64,000 nucleotides of DNA from Lycorma delicatula (lineage: Eukaryota > Arthropoda > Insecta > Hemiptera > Fulgoridae). Positions 1 through 11,291 of the stretch are shown here, in pieces. The stretch is from assembly GCF_047948215.1 (NCBI RefSeq), contig NC_134455.1, forward strand, positions 344,000,997-344,064,996, given 5' to 3'. The first letter of the stretch is position 1, and every line of letters starts with the position of its first letter. The position numbers and the translations under genes were made by a program. The notes beneath the pieces were generated by a model, which saw only the letters and a list, made by a program, of their open reading frames with translations, had not been told where the DNA came from and did no database searches.

Positions 1-188
1 GATATAGTACTGTCCAAGGAATGAGGCTTGGTGAGGGGGGAGATGCATTAGTACAGTTTAATTTTAGTTCTAGATATGAGCTATACAAGTTAAAATAAAC
101 ATAGGCCATAACCTTAGTTTGTACATCACTGTAGAATATGTATCTCCAACTGTAGGATTAAAAACCAGATATGAATTATTTATATGAC

Positions 189-507
189 TTCATGAGGACA
201 GCTTTCTTTCTTTTTCCTGTTTAGCCTTTGGTAATTACCACTCAGAATATACTTCAGAGGATGATATATATATGAGTGTAAATGAAGTGTAGTCTTTTAC
301 AGTCTCAGTTTGACCATTCCTGAGATGTGTGATTAATTGAAACCCAACCACCAAAGAACACCAGTACCCAAGATCTAGTATTCAGATCTGTGTAAAAATA
401 ACTGAATTTACTAGGACTTGAACGCTGGAACTCTTGACTTCCAACTCAGCTGATTTGGGAAGAAGAGTTCACCACTAGACTAACCAGTCGGTTTCATGAG
501 GACAGCT
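189..507 (-). mobile_element. tRNA-derived SINE (copy S1) with perfect 15-bp target site duplication
   Basis: The element body is 204-492. It is flanked by the identical 15-mer TTCATGAGGACAGCT at 189-203 and 493-507, the signature of target-primed insertion. Read on the minus strand it begins with a tRNA-like head: box A-like GTCTAGTGGTGAACTC, box B-like GTTCAAGTCC. A body of about 200 bp follows, then a tail ending ...CTAAACAGGAAAAAG. Relatives occur at 18045-18272, 27000-27262, 29724-29905 and, with the same 3' tail only, 39304-39472. No coding capacity is expected; it would be transcribed by RNA polymerase III and mobilised by a LINE in trans (family knowledge). Confidence 0.85.
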
Positions 508-1370
508 ATTGTGGTTGAATTCAACTTATCATTGAATTTCTGTATAAAACTTGCACCAGTTAATTATATCTTAATTTTTAAACAGATTGATTTTACTCAT
601 TTTATTACAATTCAAAAGATTCTATCTCTTAAATTTCATAAGGCAAATTTAATATTCAATCCATATTGGAGTAGTTAGAACAATTATAGAGATAGTGATG
701 ATGCTGTGAACTACTGCAGTTTTTTTTTCTGAGAAATCTATCGCTGTATACCCAATACCTAATAGGATAATTGGGTCCAAGTACCCTGCTTGGTATAATC
801 AAACAATTACACAAAACAGTAACCAAAAAAATAGGCTGCTTGAAAGGAATGCTATTCTTTGTATGACTTGAACTAATTTAGGGACTTTTACTGAGCTTTT
901 AAGTGTGACATTGGATTTGCTTATAATAATACATGGATGCAAATAGTAGGATATTTATGGTAGTAAAAAATTTTTGAATTTCTTTAATTGCAAAGAAACT
1001 AAAACTGACCAGTCTATGAGATTTCTAGTGATGTTTACCAAGCATTTGAACATTACTTTCTGTTGTAGATCAAGACTTTTAACAGTGTAAACAAAAACCT
1101 ATGTTCACAGCAGATTCAGTTATCAGCTGACCATGCGTAAAACTAGAGATGATGTTAGAAGAGAGCTATTAAGTACTTAAAGCCTAAGATATTAACCAGA
1201 CCTGATAATATCTCTCCATGCATTACTTGATTGATGCACAGAAATTGTTCTTGGATCCTCTTTTGTTTTTATTTAATTTATTACTAAAAGTAAAAATATT
1301 TCCTTAAAATGGAAAAATTTGAGAGTAATCTCGATACCTATGTCGGGAAACAACAGAAATTCACAACTTA
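508..1370. other. AT-rich non-coding stretch
   Basis: No exon, RNA gene or recognisable element is visible. A 60-codon open frame at 496-678 starts inside the SINE duplication and has no recognisable protein character. The sequence is probably eroded repeat or intergenic DNA. Confidence 0.5.
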
Positions 1371-1860
1371 AGGCCAATCTCTATCACTAACTGTTCATCA
1401 AAAGTATTTGAATGTGCAATATATAGAAAAATTTTTAACATTAAGTATCTTGTTACTCCTTTCCAACCTAGATTTATGCCCTGTCATTCCACTGTGATAA
1501 ATCTTTCTAGCTGTAATGTGTTATATTGAAATGAATAATAATTCTTCTTTAGAAGCTAATTTTCTTGATTTTAATGAGGGATTTGAAAGAATGGATCATA
1601 ATGTCCTGCTAAAAAAGTTATAGTTGGTTGGATTTTTAGATAACCTTCTTCAAAATTTATTCAACCTCGTATGTTTTCTTAAAAAGTAATATTCTAAACC
1701 ATTTATTAGCAGCTCGGGAGCAACTTGGGCCCTTTACTTTTTCTGATATTTATTAATGCACTTTCATATATTAGTAAAATTAAATTTTATTGTTAGGCTG
1801 ATGATAAGAAAATTTATAAACTGGTCAATTGTGAGAATTATAGGTTGCTTTAAATTGATA
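1371..1860 (+). pseudogene. Decayed jockey-like non-LTR reverse transcriptase
   Basis: Fragments of an RT domain can be read in shifted + frames. From 1371 there is RPISITNCSSKVFE followed by an FQPRFMPCHSTV block, equivalent to the RPISI...K..E and Q.GFR..HST motifs. Near 1560 there is LDFNEGFERMDHNVLLKKL, equivalent to DFSKAFDRVDH..LL.KL. Near 1710-1740 an SGATWALYFF.IFINAL remnant corresponds to G.PQGS.LGPLLF.I.INDL. Near 1798 ADDKKIYKLVN is the catalytic FADD.K.Y block. Many stops and indels separate them, so this is an old dead copy. Jockey or CR1-like assignment follows motif style and is not certain. Confidence 0.6.
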
Positions 1861-2041
1861 TTGATAATGTAGTTACATGTACGAGTAGTTTAATTTTAAG
1901 TTAGAATTAAATATAAGTAAATTTTATTTTAAGTACTAGTTTTCTCTCATAAATCACAATATAATAATTACAGATATATAATAAACAACTTGAAATCTCA
2001 GCAATAAAATACCTTTCAGTATTGCTTGTAAATATGTTATA

Positions 2042-2917
2042 TTGAAGGCTCTAAGAAAAATTATCCCCCAGGCTAATAATTTGGTTTTCATCCTGCCAAA
2101 TACTAACATAGGAAATTACATGAAGAAACTGATTTCCTACCTGCGGAGAGATGAGGAGGAAGCAGTTAAGGTATTGACGCTCCCAACGGAAGGCAGAACC
2201 ATACAGTGTAGGACTGGCAAAGTTCACATAAAAAAGCAACACCTCCTGCAGTTGACAGTCGTACTGTTGTAATTAAAACAGCGGGCAAAACGCATTCGGA
2301 TCTACTCAAGACAATGAAATCCGCCGTCAGCAGTGACGATGCAAAAGAGGTAATCTTGCTAAGAAAAGGCAGGAATGATGAGCTCCACGTGTGAATTTAA
2401 GGAGCTAAAAAGCTGCAGAATTTACGAATAATCTGCGAGATAAGGCGGCGGATTTATAAGTTGATCTACGTACAAGAGCGGAAAGGCGCACTGTTGTACA
2501 TATCAGAGATGTGGAGTACGATATGACTGAGGCAGAGATCTTGGCTGCGATCACTGCAAGAGTAGGTGACAACGAAGAATTTAAGATCTCATCTATGAGA
2601 AAAGGATTCGCAGAGACGCAGAATATAACTGTAATAACCACGTACAGGGCTGCCTGCATGCTTGTTGAAGATAGAATTCTAATAGGATAGGTGAACTGCC
2701 GGGCATATATCAGGGATGATGGCGACAAGTGTTACAGATGTTGGGGAACCAGTCATCAAAGGCAGGAATGTAAGGGCCCAGACAGGAGGGAGGCTTTAAT
2801 TGTGGCGCACGAGGACACAAGATAGCCGAAGGCAAGGAGCAGAGGAGCTGTCTTGACTGTGGCAGTCATGAACACAGGACTGGAGCCTGGGGTTGTGCAA
2901 AAGATAGGAATGATTAA
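2042..2917 (+). pseudogene. ORF1 (gag-like) remnant with three zinc knuckles, R1 family A copy 1
   Basis: ORF1 of R1-type elements encodes an RNA-binding protein that coats the transposon RNA. The N-terminus is missing and several frameshifts and a stop (near 2395) break the frame. The C-terminal region at about 2731-2880 still shows three cysteine-histidine knuckles: CYRCWGTSHQRQEC, a second FNCGARGHK block whose first Cys is displaced by an indel, and CLDCGSHEHRTGAWGC. The frame ends at TAA 2915-2917, overlapping the ORF2 start at 2853, the usual overlapping ORF1/ORF2 arrangement. It is non-functional. Confidence 0.75.
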
Positions 2918-5779
2918 GATCCTCTTGTTGAATGCAAATCGAAGCTCGCTGTCCCACGATCTAGTCAATGTGCTAGCGGTTGATAGAGAGATAGATTTAC
3001 TTATAGTAACTGAGCCCAATCGATATGAAGCGTCTAAAACGGGCTGGACAGTGGATGTCGCACTGAAAGATGTTTCTGGTAAGATTGCGTGGAGTTTCAG
3101 AATGAGATCGAATGGCGTTGTGGTAATTGAAACGGACACGGCTTTAGTGGTTGGGGCTTACGTCTCTCCTAATATAGATATTCAAGACTACTCAAGATTT
3201 CTGGATACTATTGCCAGTATTGTTGTCAACGCAGACAAATACTGGGAGATAAAATACTCCCAAATACTGGGAGATTTTAATAGTAAGGCTGTGGTAGCCG
3301 GGAGTCCCCATAATAACAGAAGGGGAGAAATATTGGCTGACTTCATGGAGTTCATCAATTGTCACTGCGTTAATGATGGAACACCTACGTACGAGGCCAG
3401 AGGTCACTCCTCGGTGCTAGACTTGGCGATAATAGACAACAGATGGAGGAGTGGCCAATGGTACTGCGGTGTGCTGGAAGATGAAATAGCCAGCGATCAC
3501 AAAGCCTTGGTATTGCATATAAAGGATCGCAGTCTTATAGTCGCAGAAAATGCATTGCCAATAAGACCCACTGTTAGACAAATAGACAGAATAGTTGGTG
3601 AAGTCACTGATAGAATAAATTATGTAACTGATCTTTCCCCTGAAGTGTTGACTAACGTCATACAACAAGAAATGGACAGGGAGTTAAACAGGGCAAGAGG
3701 TAGACGCCCTGTATACTGGTAGAACAGTGAGATTGCGGACTTAAGGAAAAAATTGCATTGCGCCAGAAGGAAAAAACACAGACTCAGGCCCAGAGGTGGG
3801 CAGACTTATGAAGCTGCCGTAGAAATGTTTCTGGTTGCTAGGCGTGCACTAAATAGAAGCATAAAACAGGCTAAGAGGGGTCATTGGATCAGACTGTGCA
3901 ACGAGCTGGACAATGACCCCTGGGGACAAGCCTATAAAATTATTACGAAACGCTTTGGCAAGCGGATACCTGTATTGAGCAGAAATCAGGCTGTACAACG
4001 AATCGCGGACCTATTCCCCTGTAGGGAAGCGACAGAGGTCATCAGAACAGAGTTCGAGATAAGAAGATTCACGCCTGGTGAAATTGCGAGCGCGGCTATG
4101 CAACTGGGAAACAAAAAGAGCCCTGGGCCGGACGGGATACCGGGGGCTCTTGTTAAGGGTCTTATAAAAAAAGCTCCTTGGCAGATAGCAGATGTAATTA
4201 ATCAAAGCTTGGAGTCTGGTACCTTTCCCAGGTGTCGGAAACAAGCGAGAGTGGTCCTGCTTCCTAAGGGTAGAGATGAGGATGGTCACCTACAGTATAG
4301 GCCACTTAGCCTTATAAACACCTTGGGAAAGGTGCTTGAGAAGTTATTATCAACTACAATAGTTAAGGAGATTAATGAAGGTTTGGGTATCAGCTCTAAG
4401 CAATATGGTTTCTGGAAAGGGCGTTCTACCATACAAGCGGCAGCAAAAGTAATGGACTGGGCCAATACTGTGAAACAAGGGACATGGAGAACGAGACGCA
4501 TCCACCTGTTTATCTCACTCGATATTAGGAATGCATTTGGCACTATCAGGTGGAAGCACATAAACAGAGCACTACTGGATAAAGCTATTAGTCGATATTT
4601 GAGGAAACAGATTGGGGAGTATCTCTCGGAGCGAGTCTGTGGGATTAATGCCCAGGAGGGGCCCATTGAGTTCGAATTGTATGGTGAGGTCCCACAGGGA
4701 TCTGTCCTTGGGCCATTATTATGGGTCCTTACGTTCGACGGCATCTTGCAGTTAAACTACCCAATAGGCGCTGAAGTAATAGCATACGCAGACGATCTAG
4801 CAGTGTTAGTGCAGGGTAAAACTACTCAGGAGGTGCAGGAAATAGCTAATACTACTTTGCAAAGAATAGAGGAATGGCTACACTCTAGAGATCTGGAGTT
4901 ATCAGTCCAGAAGAGTAAGTTTATCACTTTAACCGACAGGAGAGTATTGGAACTGCTTAATATAAATATAACGGACACGCGATTAGGGAGGTACAACCCT
5001 TAAATATTTAGGCATCACATTTAAGAAAAATGGACGTTTTACGGAGCACATAAATAATGTATGCGAAAAGGCTGAGGGCATGATCAAAATCTTAAATGTG
5101 GTCATGTCCTCACAGCGAGCACCAAGGGCCCGTAAGAGAAAAGTGATAGCCGCAGCTGTGACGTCGGCACTCCTGTACGCTGTGCTGGTTTGGTGGCCTT
5201 CGATAGAATACAAGAAGGATGCTAATAGGCGTGGTCTCGGCGTACAGAACTGTGTCGTACGAGGCGTTATGCGTGCTCTCCGGTACACCTCCAATTGACC
5301 TGATGGCCAAATATAGAGTAGACAGAAATAACGGACTATCAGAGCAAGATGCCAGAAGCAGACTTTTGAATAGTTGAAAAGACAGATGGAGTCAGGATGG
5401 ACCGGCAAGCAGAACTAAAGAGCTGATACCTGATCTACAAGCATGGCTCAGCAGGAGACACGGGGATATGGATTATCACATGACGCAGTATTATACAGGC
5501 CATGGCAATTTTAACAATTACCTATACAGGATAGGCAGAAGGCAGGAGCCGGCCTGTATGTACTGCGGACGCGATGATGATGCGGAACACACGTTCATAG
5601 ATTGTAATAGATGGGACTAATACAGAACGGATTCTGGTTTTGTTGAAAAAAGCACTGGAGGGATAACCACGTACATGTTACAAAGCATTGATAAATGGAA
5701 TGAAGTAACAGGCTATATCAAAAGAATCTTAAAGACTAATGATGAAGATGAAAGACTACAGGACTACAGTATAGAATAG
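2853..5779 (+). pseudogene. ORF2 endonuclease/reverse transcriptase, R1 family A copy 1 (broken)
   Basis: ORF2 encodes an APE-type endonuclease followed by RT and a C-terminal Cys/His motif; it nicks the target and reverse transcribes in place. The first open block (2853-3722) is endonuclease: LLNANRSSLSHDLV start, GDFNSK (about 3275) and SDHKALVL near its end. A TGG-to-TAG type nonsense codon at 3720-3722 interrupts YWW. The second block (3753-5003) is RT: KSPGPDGIP, YRPLSLINTLGKVLEKL, QYGFWKGRST, GSVLGPLLW and AYADDLAVLV (about 4783). Frameshifts near 5003 and 5225 break the thumb. A terminal zinc-like motif CMYCGRDDDAEHTFIDC lies near 5560. The natural stop is TAG at 5777-5779. Confidence 0.88.
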
Positions 5780-5889
5780 GGAAGGGTGGACAGCCCCAGT
5801 GGTGAGAGTCGGCATGCTGAGGTGTGTCGATTTCGGTGATCCGCTGGGGACTCCAAGGGAGCTTAGGTAAAAAATAAAAATAAAAGAAA

Positions 5890-6470
5890 TGTTATGACAC
5901 GTTTCGATAGATCAAGGTATAACGTGAGGTCATCAATTTCAGTAAACTCCAAGTGGTTTGTATCCAAAAAATGTAAATATATTTCACCATTAAGCATTTC
6001 AGACAAATAAGTAGTTACCCAGAATACCAGCCCATACGTTTACAGAAATATTATTGGTGACAATTCTCTGCAATGGCATGAGGGTTTTCAATTGACCATT
6101 GTGAATGTTGTGGGTGTTAAGAGTGGTTGATATTGTAAATCTGACTTCATCAGTAAAGAAAATATCATTCAAAAAGTTCAGATTAGTACATTTTCAGATA
6201 AGCCATTGGCGTAGTTGAACATGGTAAGTATAATCTCGAGGTAAATAGATTGACTATTTAGTCTTTTAGGTTGAGGTAAATAGATTTTTACTCACTGATA
6301 ATGATAGGCATGGAATTGCTGCTCGTGCAGAACCTTCCAAACTGTGTCATTACTAGCATTGAACTCCAAGGCTAGCTCTCTATTACTCTTTTCAGGGTGG
6401 TTAGATATTTTAGCAATCGCACCTTCCTTGAATTTAGGTGGACATATTGAACATGGTTGTCCTGATTTAC
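5890..6470 (-). pseudogene. Tc1/mariner-superfamily (DDE_3 type) transposase relic
   Basis: On the minus strand the first visible part (about 6480-6290) is a helix-turn-helix-like segment with SNRELALEFNASNDTVWKVL. It is followed by frames containing NDIFFTDEVRFT (catalytic-aspartate neighbourhood), VNVWAGILG and LNGEIYLHFL, the order seen in insect DDE_3 transposases with an N-terminal DNA-binding segment. Stops and frameshifts are frequent. The 5' end is cut at about 6470, where R1-like sequence on the other strand begins. No terminal inverted repeats were recognised. Assignment rests on motif order only. Confidence 0.6.
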
Positions 6471-7576
6471 CTAGGTCCACTCATCTGGACCATCGAGTTT
6501 GACTCTCTCATGCGGCTGCGCTTGCCTGGTGGCTGTCGCGTCGTGGCTTATGCCGACGATGGGCTGCTGCTGGTTGAGGGTAGTTCGCGTGCTGAGATCG
6601 AGCTCAGAGCGGCACAGGCATGTAGGGTTTTGCGGTTGTGGAGTCTTCAGCATAAGATGGTTTTCAGTGCGGAGAAAACCACTATGATGTTTTTGAAGGG
6701 CCGTTTAGCTGCAACTCGCCATCCGGGTTGTGATGGACGGTCGTTCAATTAGGTATGACTCACTCTTCAGAAGTATCTGGGTGTTATCCTTGATGAAAGG
6801 CTTCTCTTCAAGGAGCACCTTCAGTGGCGAAGAAGGCAGTTGATGCTTTCTTCGGCGTCCGTAGAGTGGTCCATCCCGATTGGGGGTTGAATTTCCGTAC
6901 CATGCGGATTCTTTATAAAGGCGTTTGTGAGGTCATTATGTTGTACGCTGCGCCCGTCTGGGCTCATCGTTTGCGGTACCAATGTTATAGGGACATTCTT
7001 TTACGAGCCCAGCGTCTTCTTTTGTTAGCGGTTGTCGGTGGTTGCAGGACTGTCTCGCGAGAGGCAGTGACTGTGATCGCGGGCATCAAACCTGTGGATA
7101 TTTCGGCTACGGAACGTAGCCAGCGTTATGTTGCAAAGAAGGGTGGCCTTCTTACTGCTGGGCGTATGCGTGAGATCGAAGACCAAGGTTTCGACTCTTG
7201 GCAAGATAGGTGGAACACTTCTTTGACAGGTCGTTATACGCATGGTATATTTCCCGATGTTAGAGAGTTGCGAGCGATTAGCTGGGTATCCCCCAATCGG
7301 CATACCACTCAGTTCCTCTCAGGACATGCATTTAGGGATAAATTGGCGAAGTTTAGGTTGGTTGATTCCGGCTTCTGTCCGGACTGTAGTGTCGATGACA
7401 CTGTGGACCATGTCCTTTACATATGTCCCCGGTACGAAGCTGAACGTACCAGAGTTACTAGGGAACTCGAGAAAGTAAACTCTGTTTTGGATCTACGAGT
7501 CAACTGGAGGACTCGTAGAGAGTGGACAATAGTTGCTGGCTTCCTCGCCCTGAGCAGGGCTGCCGAAGGGATCTAG
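6470..7576 (+). pseudogene. ORF2 C-terminal half (RT palm to zinc motif), R1 family B
   Basis: The visible protein runs from LGPLIWTIEFDSLMRL through VVAYADDGLLLVEG (catalytic YADD, about 6545), then KYLGVILDE near 6775 after a frameshift at about 6750. A long open segment follows from 6824 with MRILYKGVCEVIMLYAAPVW and a terminal Cys/His motif CPDCSVDDTVDHVLYIC (about 7378). The stop is TAG at 7574-7576. One or two frameshifts occur between 6720 and 6830. It is non-functional because endonuclease and RT fingers are absent. Confidence 0.85.
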
Positions 7577-8193
7577 TAGGTGATAGGAACCTGGGTGGCT
7601 AGGGACCGCCTGAGCAGTTGACTGGCCGAAGGTAGGCGCTTAAGGCATCGTGCCTCGGTTAGATGTATTGGTGGTATGTATTAAATCAGGCTGTCGGCGG
7701 GCAGAATTATTCTTGCCCGGTGGGTGCGGTCGCGCTCCGACGGGGGCACTAATGAGCTAATGACACTGTCGGCGGGGCTTCTCTGGGTACTGTTTTGGTG
7801 GTATGCAAGGGAGTCTTGGCGGCGGTCTGCGAAAGATGGTGAATGTCACGCGGGACTCCGTGATGGCGCTGTGCGGGAGTAGGCGTTAATTCTCCTCTCC
7901 CGGGCAGACCGGAACGGAGTTAGATAGAAACTCATTTTGAGTATTAAGCGGGGTTCTTAAGGGAACCAGGTCTAAATTTCGATGTACAAACTTTATTGGG
8001 AAAGTTTATTGTTGAGGTAGTTAGTACGGATCTGAGACATTCAGAAAGTGGCTCTTTAATAGTTGGATCTAGGCGCGGGGTCTTCTTTCCGCGGTTAGGT
8101 TTCTAGCTTAGTTCCTGAGGGCGACGTGGTAGCTGCAGGTGTTCGTTATCTTCATTCTGAAGGCATAAACACGTAAATCTATCTCGGGGTGAA
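7577..8193 (+). other. 3' UTR of R1 family B element
   Basis: GC-rich, non-coding sequence follows the ORF2 stop. It has G-rich segments but no recognised RNA family. The boundary with the opposite-strand family A copy is set by that copy's A-tail, seen as a T-run at 8194-8200. Where the family B 3' end truly lies within about 8100-8193 is not certain. Confidence 0.5.
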
Positions 8194-8368
8194 TTTTTTT
8201 ACCGATGTAGATGTCCCTCGGGGCATCTCTGCGGGGCCTGGACTGAAAGCTGTGTGGCACAATCAGTTTGAGGGCGAGAAGATGTCCTCCGTTAAAGCAG
8301 ATCATTGAAACCAGCACACCTAAGCATGCTGGCTCTCACCGCTGAGGCTGTCCACCCAACCTAACATA

Positions 8369-11291
8369 CTAGAAACCCTTACTTTTTTCATCTTCATTCT
8401 TCTGTTTTAGTACTGTCTTTATATAATCAGCGACCTTCCTCCAGTTCTCCTCACTGCTGAGCATGAAATCCATGGTCTCCTTCGGCGTTTTTCCATGAAT
8501 ACCCGCGTCGTGTCTTAGCCTTATCCATTTATTACATACTAAAAACGTATGCTCAGAATCATCGTCCTGTTCGCAGTACATGCACGTGGGTTCATTCCTT
8601 CTTCCCACCTTATGGAGATAACCATTGAAACACCCATGTCCCGTCAGGAACTGGGTGATCCAATAGTCAGTCTCTCCATGCCGCCTGTTAATCCATCCTG
8701 TTAATTCTGGAATTAAAGTTCTTGTCCATCCAGCCACTCCAGCCTCCGCACATCTCTCCTGCCAGATTCTATGTATGTTTTCCCTGACTTCATTTTCTGC
8801 TCTCCCTAAAAACCTGTCAGTTCTATATCTGGCGATAAGGTTAATCGGTAACATTCCCGCGAGCACACAGAGGGCCTCGTAAGAAACAATTCTATAGGCA
8901 GATACTACTACTACTCCCAGTAGTATCCCCCTGTGTGCTCTCTTCAACCTGTCTCTGTTTCTGCTAATAGTGAGAGCACAACTCCATGCCGGCACAACAT
9001 ACATCATTGTTGACACTACGGTTGTCGCTAAAACTCTTCTTTTTGATGCCCAAGGAGTGCTCTGCTTTGACAAAATTATATTTAGGCATTTAGTCAGTTT
9101 CTCCGCACTCTGACAGACACTTAGTACCTGCTCAGTAAATCTGCAGTTTTTATGTAAGATGACTCCAAGATATTTTAATACTGTTACTTCCTCAATATTA
9201 TAGTCTCCAATTCGTATATCTACTGGCTGCAATACACTTTTCCAATGAATTTAATGTATTTACATTTTTCAATTGAAAGCTGCAATCCCCTATCAATGAG
9301 CCGTCTACCGACTGTCTCTAATGTAGCGTTTGCCTTGTTTTTAACTTCATCGATCGTTCTGGCCTGCACAAGGATTGCCAGATCATCTGCGTATGCTATA
9401 ATTTGTACACCCTCAGGAAATGTTAGCCGAAGCACACCATCAAAGGCAATAACCCATAAAAGTGGTCCAAGGTCTGAGCCCTGCGGTACTCCGGCGCTCA
9501 TACTAAAGGATATCTCTTGCTCTTGCGCCTTGACTATACAGCTGCGATTTTTGAGGTATCCTCTACTTGCCTTTACAAGTACGGGCTAATTCCCTTGTCA
9601 ACCATGGCCGCATTAATATGTTCCCATGGAATCGACCCGAAAACATTCTTCTAAAGAGACAAGCAAAGGAATGTTTCTTGTCCGCCAAGTACCTCTTCTA
9701 GTTTCGTTAGCCCAACTAATCACCTTACTAATTGCCTGAACTGTTGACCTGCCTTTCCAAAAACCAAACTGATTAGCACTTATTTTCGCACCATTTTCCA
9801 CCTCCTGCACTATGCGGCCAGCCAACATTTTTTCGGCCACTTTTCCCATCGTGTTGAGGAGAGTCAACGGTCTATATGTCAATTGTCCTGTATCATTTGT
9901 GCCTTTAGGCAAAAACACAACTTTTGCCTCCTTCCAACACTCCGGGAAAGTCTTGTGAATCAGGCCGTAGCTGGCCACCTCGAGTATCTCCCAAGGGGCT
10001 TTCTTGATGAGATTCTTAATTAATGCAGCTGGTATTTGGTCCGGTCCGGGGCTTTTCTTAGTCGCAAGCATGCTGCCAGCACATTGCAACTCGCATAAGG
10101 CAAATCTTCTGCTATCTCATTCAGTGGGGTTGCGCTCCTCAACAGTTATATGCGGGAAAAGACTAGATACTTGTGTTTCAGCCCAATCCTTGGAGAGTAT
10201 CGGAAGCCTTCTGCTGAACCTCTTTGTAACTATTTTAAAAGCCATGCCCCATGGGTCATTGTTTAGTTCAGCACACAACCTCGACCAGTGTATTCTGTTC
10301 TCTTTCTTTATAGCTTTATTAAGAGCTCTTCTAGCCTCTTTATAGTTGCTAACTGGCTCCTGATATCTCGAGTCACCCCCGGGTCTGAGCCTTTGCATTA
10401 CACGTCTCCTGGTTTGTAGCGTCTGTCTAAGGAGCGCTATCTCACCTGTCCACCAATAGACCGTGTGTTTCCTGAGGCCATTGCGCGATTCTCTATCCAT
10501 CTCTTGCATAACAATATTGGTCAAAGTATCTGGCGTAAGATATTCAGCCGCCTCTAGTCTTGTAGCCACTCTATTGGTAATTACTTCTATTTGGTAAGCA
10601 GAAAATCTACTCAACGAGGGTTGTTCATTCGTCTTAAAACTGACGTCGTTCAATGATATCATCGTGACATAATGGTCGCTAGCTATATCATGTGGTATCA
10701 CCTCCCAATGCCACTGCTGACTTCTCCATCTATTGTCAAGTATGGTGAGTTCCAGGATAGAGGTATGTCCCCTGGCCTCGAATGTAGGCGTCTCATCATT
10801 AACGCAATGGCAGCCAACGGTCTCCATCAAGTCTGTTAATAATTTACCTCTCTTATTCGTACATCGACCGCCAGCCTACTGTTGAAATCTCCTACCATGC
10901 TGATCTTCTTATCCGTGTTACTAATTAGCTCTTGTATCGTATCAAGGGTGCTAGTGAATTCACTAACTGCCACATTGGGAGATATATATACGCCAATTAT
11001 CAATGTTTTGGACGTTTCTAGCGCTACTGTGCCATTGCTTCTAAAATTTAATCTACTTGCCACTCTATTACTGACATCTTTAATCACTACGTCATCCTCA
11101 GTGTCTGCATACCAACCAGACCTAGCTGCCTCATAAATATTTGGCTCGGTAATAACCAATATGTCAACTTTCTTCTGTACAACCAATCTAGATACCAGGC
11201 TGTGTGATAGCGTGCTTCTGTTTACATTTGCTTGTAATACTCTAATCATTTTTATTAATGTCGCATTGCCATGCACCAGTCCTATGCTCAT
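8369..11291 (-). pseudogene. ORF2 endonuclease/reverse transcriptase, R1 family A copy 2 (frameshifted)
   Basis: Five open blocks cover the protein in order on the minus strand. 11291-10836: endonuclease start (VLQANVNRSTLSHSLV, VITEPNIYEAA, VGDFNSR). 10830-10117: endonuclease end and linker (ASDHYV, YWWTGEIA). 10089-9613: RT fingers (KKSPGPDQIPAALI, LLNTMGKVAEKML, QFGFWKGRSTV). 9501-9220: palm (AGVPQGSDLGPLLW, AYADDLAILVQ). 9232-8369: thumb and zinc-like CMYCEQDDDSEHTFLVC. Breaks are single frameshifts or small gaps at about 10850, 10100, 9600-9510 and 9230. The second and third palm aspartates of YADD are kept. It was probably inactivated recently, given the long open blocks. Confidence 0.9.

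Larger units (their letters stand above)
2030..5870 (+). mobile_element. R1-clade non-LTR retrotransposon, family A, copy 1 (5'-truncated)
   Basis: This two-ORF retroelement aligns throughout with the inverted copy at 8194-12950. Homology starts inside ORF1 at about 2035 (ILKALRKI, matching ILKALRRI in copy 2), so the 5' part was lost, as is common when reverse transcription stops early. The 3' UTR after the ORF2 stop at 5779 contains GGGTGGACAGCC, shared with copy 2, and ends in an A-rich tail near 5866-5888. No rDNA flanks are visible, unlike classical R1 insertions. Confidence 0.85.
6470..8193 (+). mobile_element. R1-type non-LTR retrotransposon, family B, 3' part
   Basis: This is a 5'-truncated copy beginning inside the RT at LGPLIW (about 6470), abutting the mariner relic. 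It contains the RT C-terminal half and a long, comparatively GC-rich 3' UTR from 7577 to about 8190, where the inverted family A copy begins. The protein is clearly distinct from family A. A second, more decayed member lies at 35860-37590 and a third RT fragment at 63755-64000. Confidence 0.75.

Noticed and set aside
204..492. tRNA gene within the SINE head
   Set aside because: Box A and B are present but no full cloverleaf or acceptor stem can be drawn, and the head is fused to a SINE body with target duplications.
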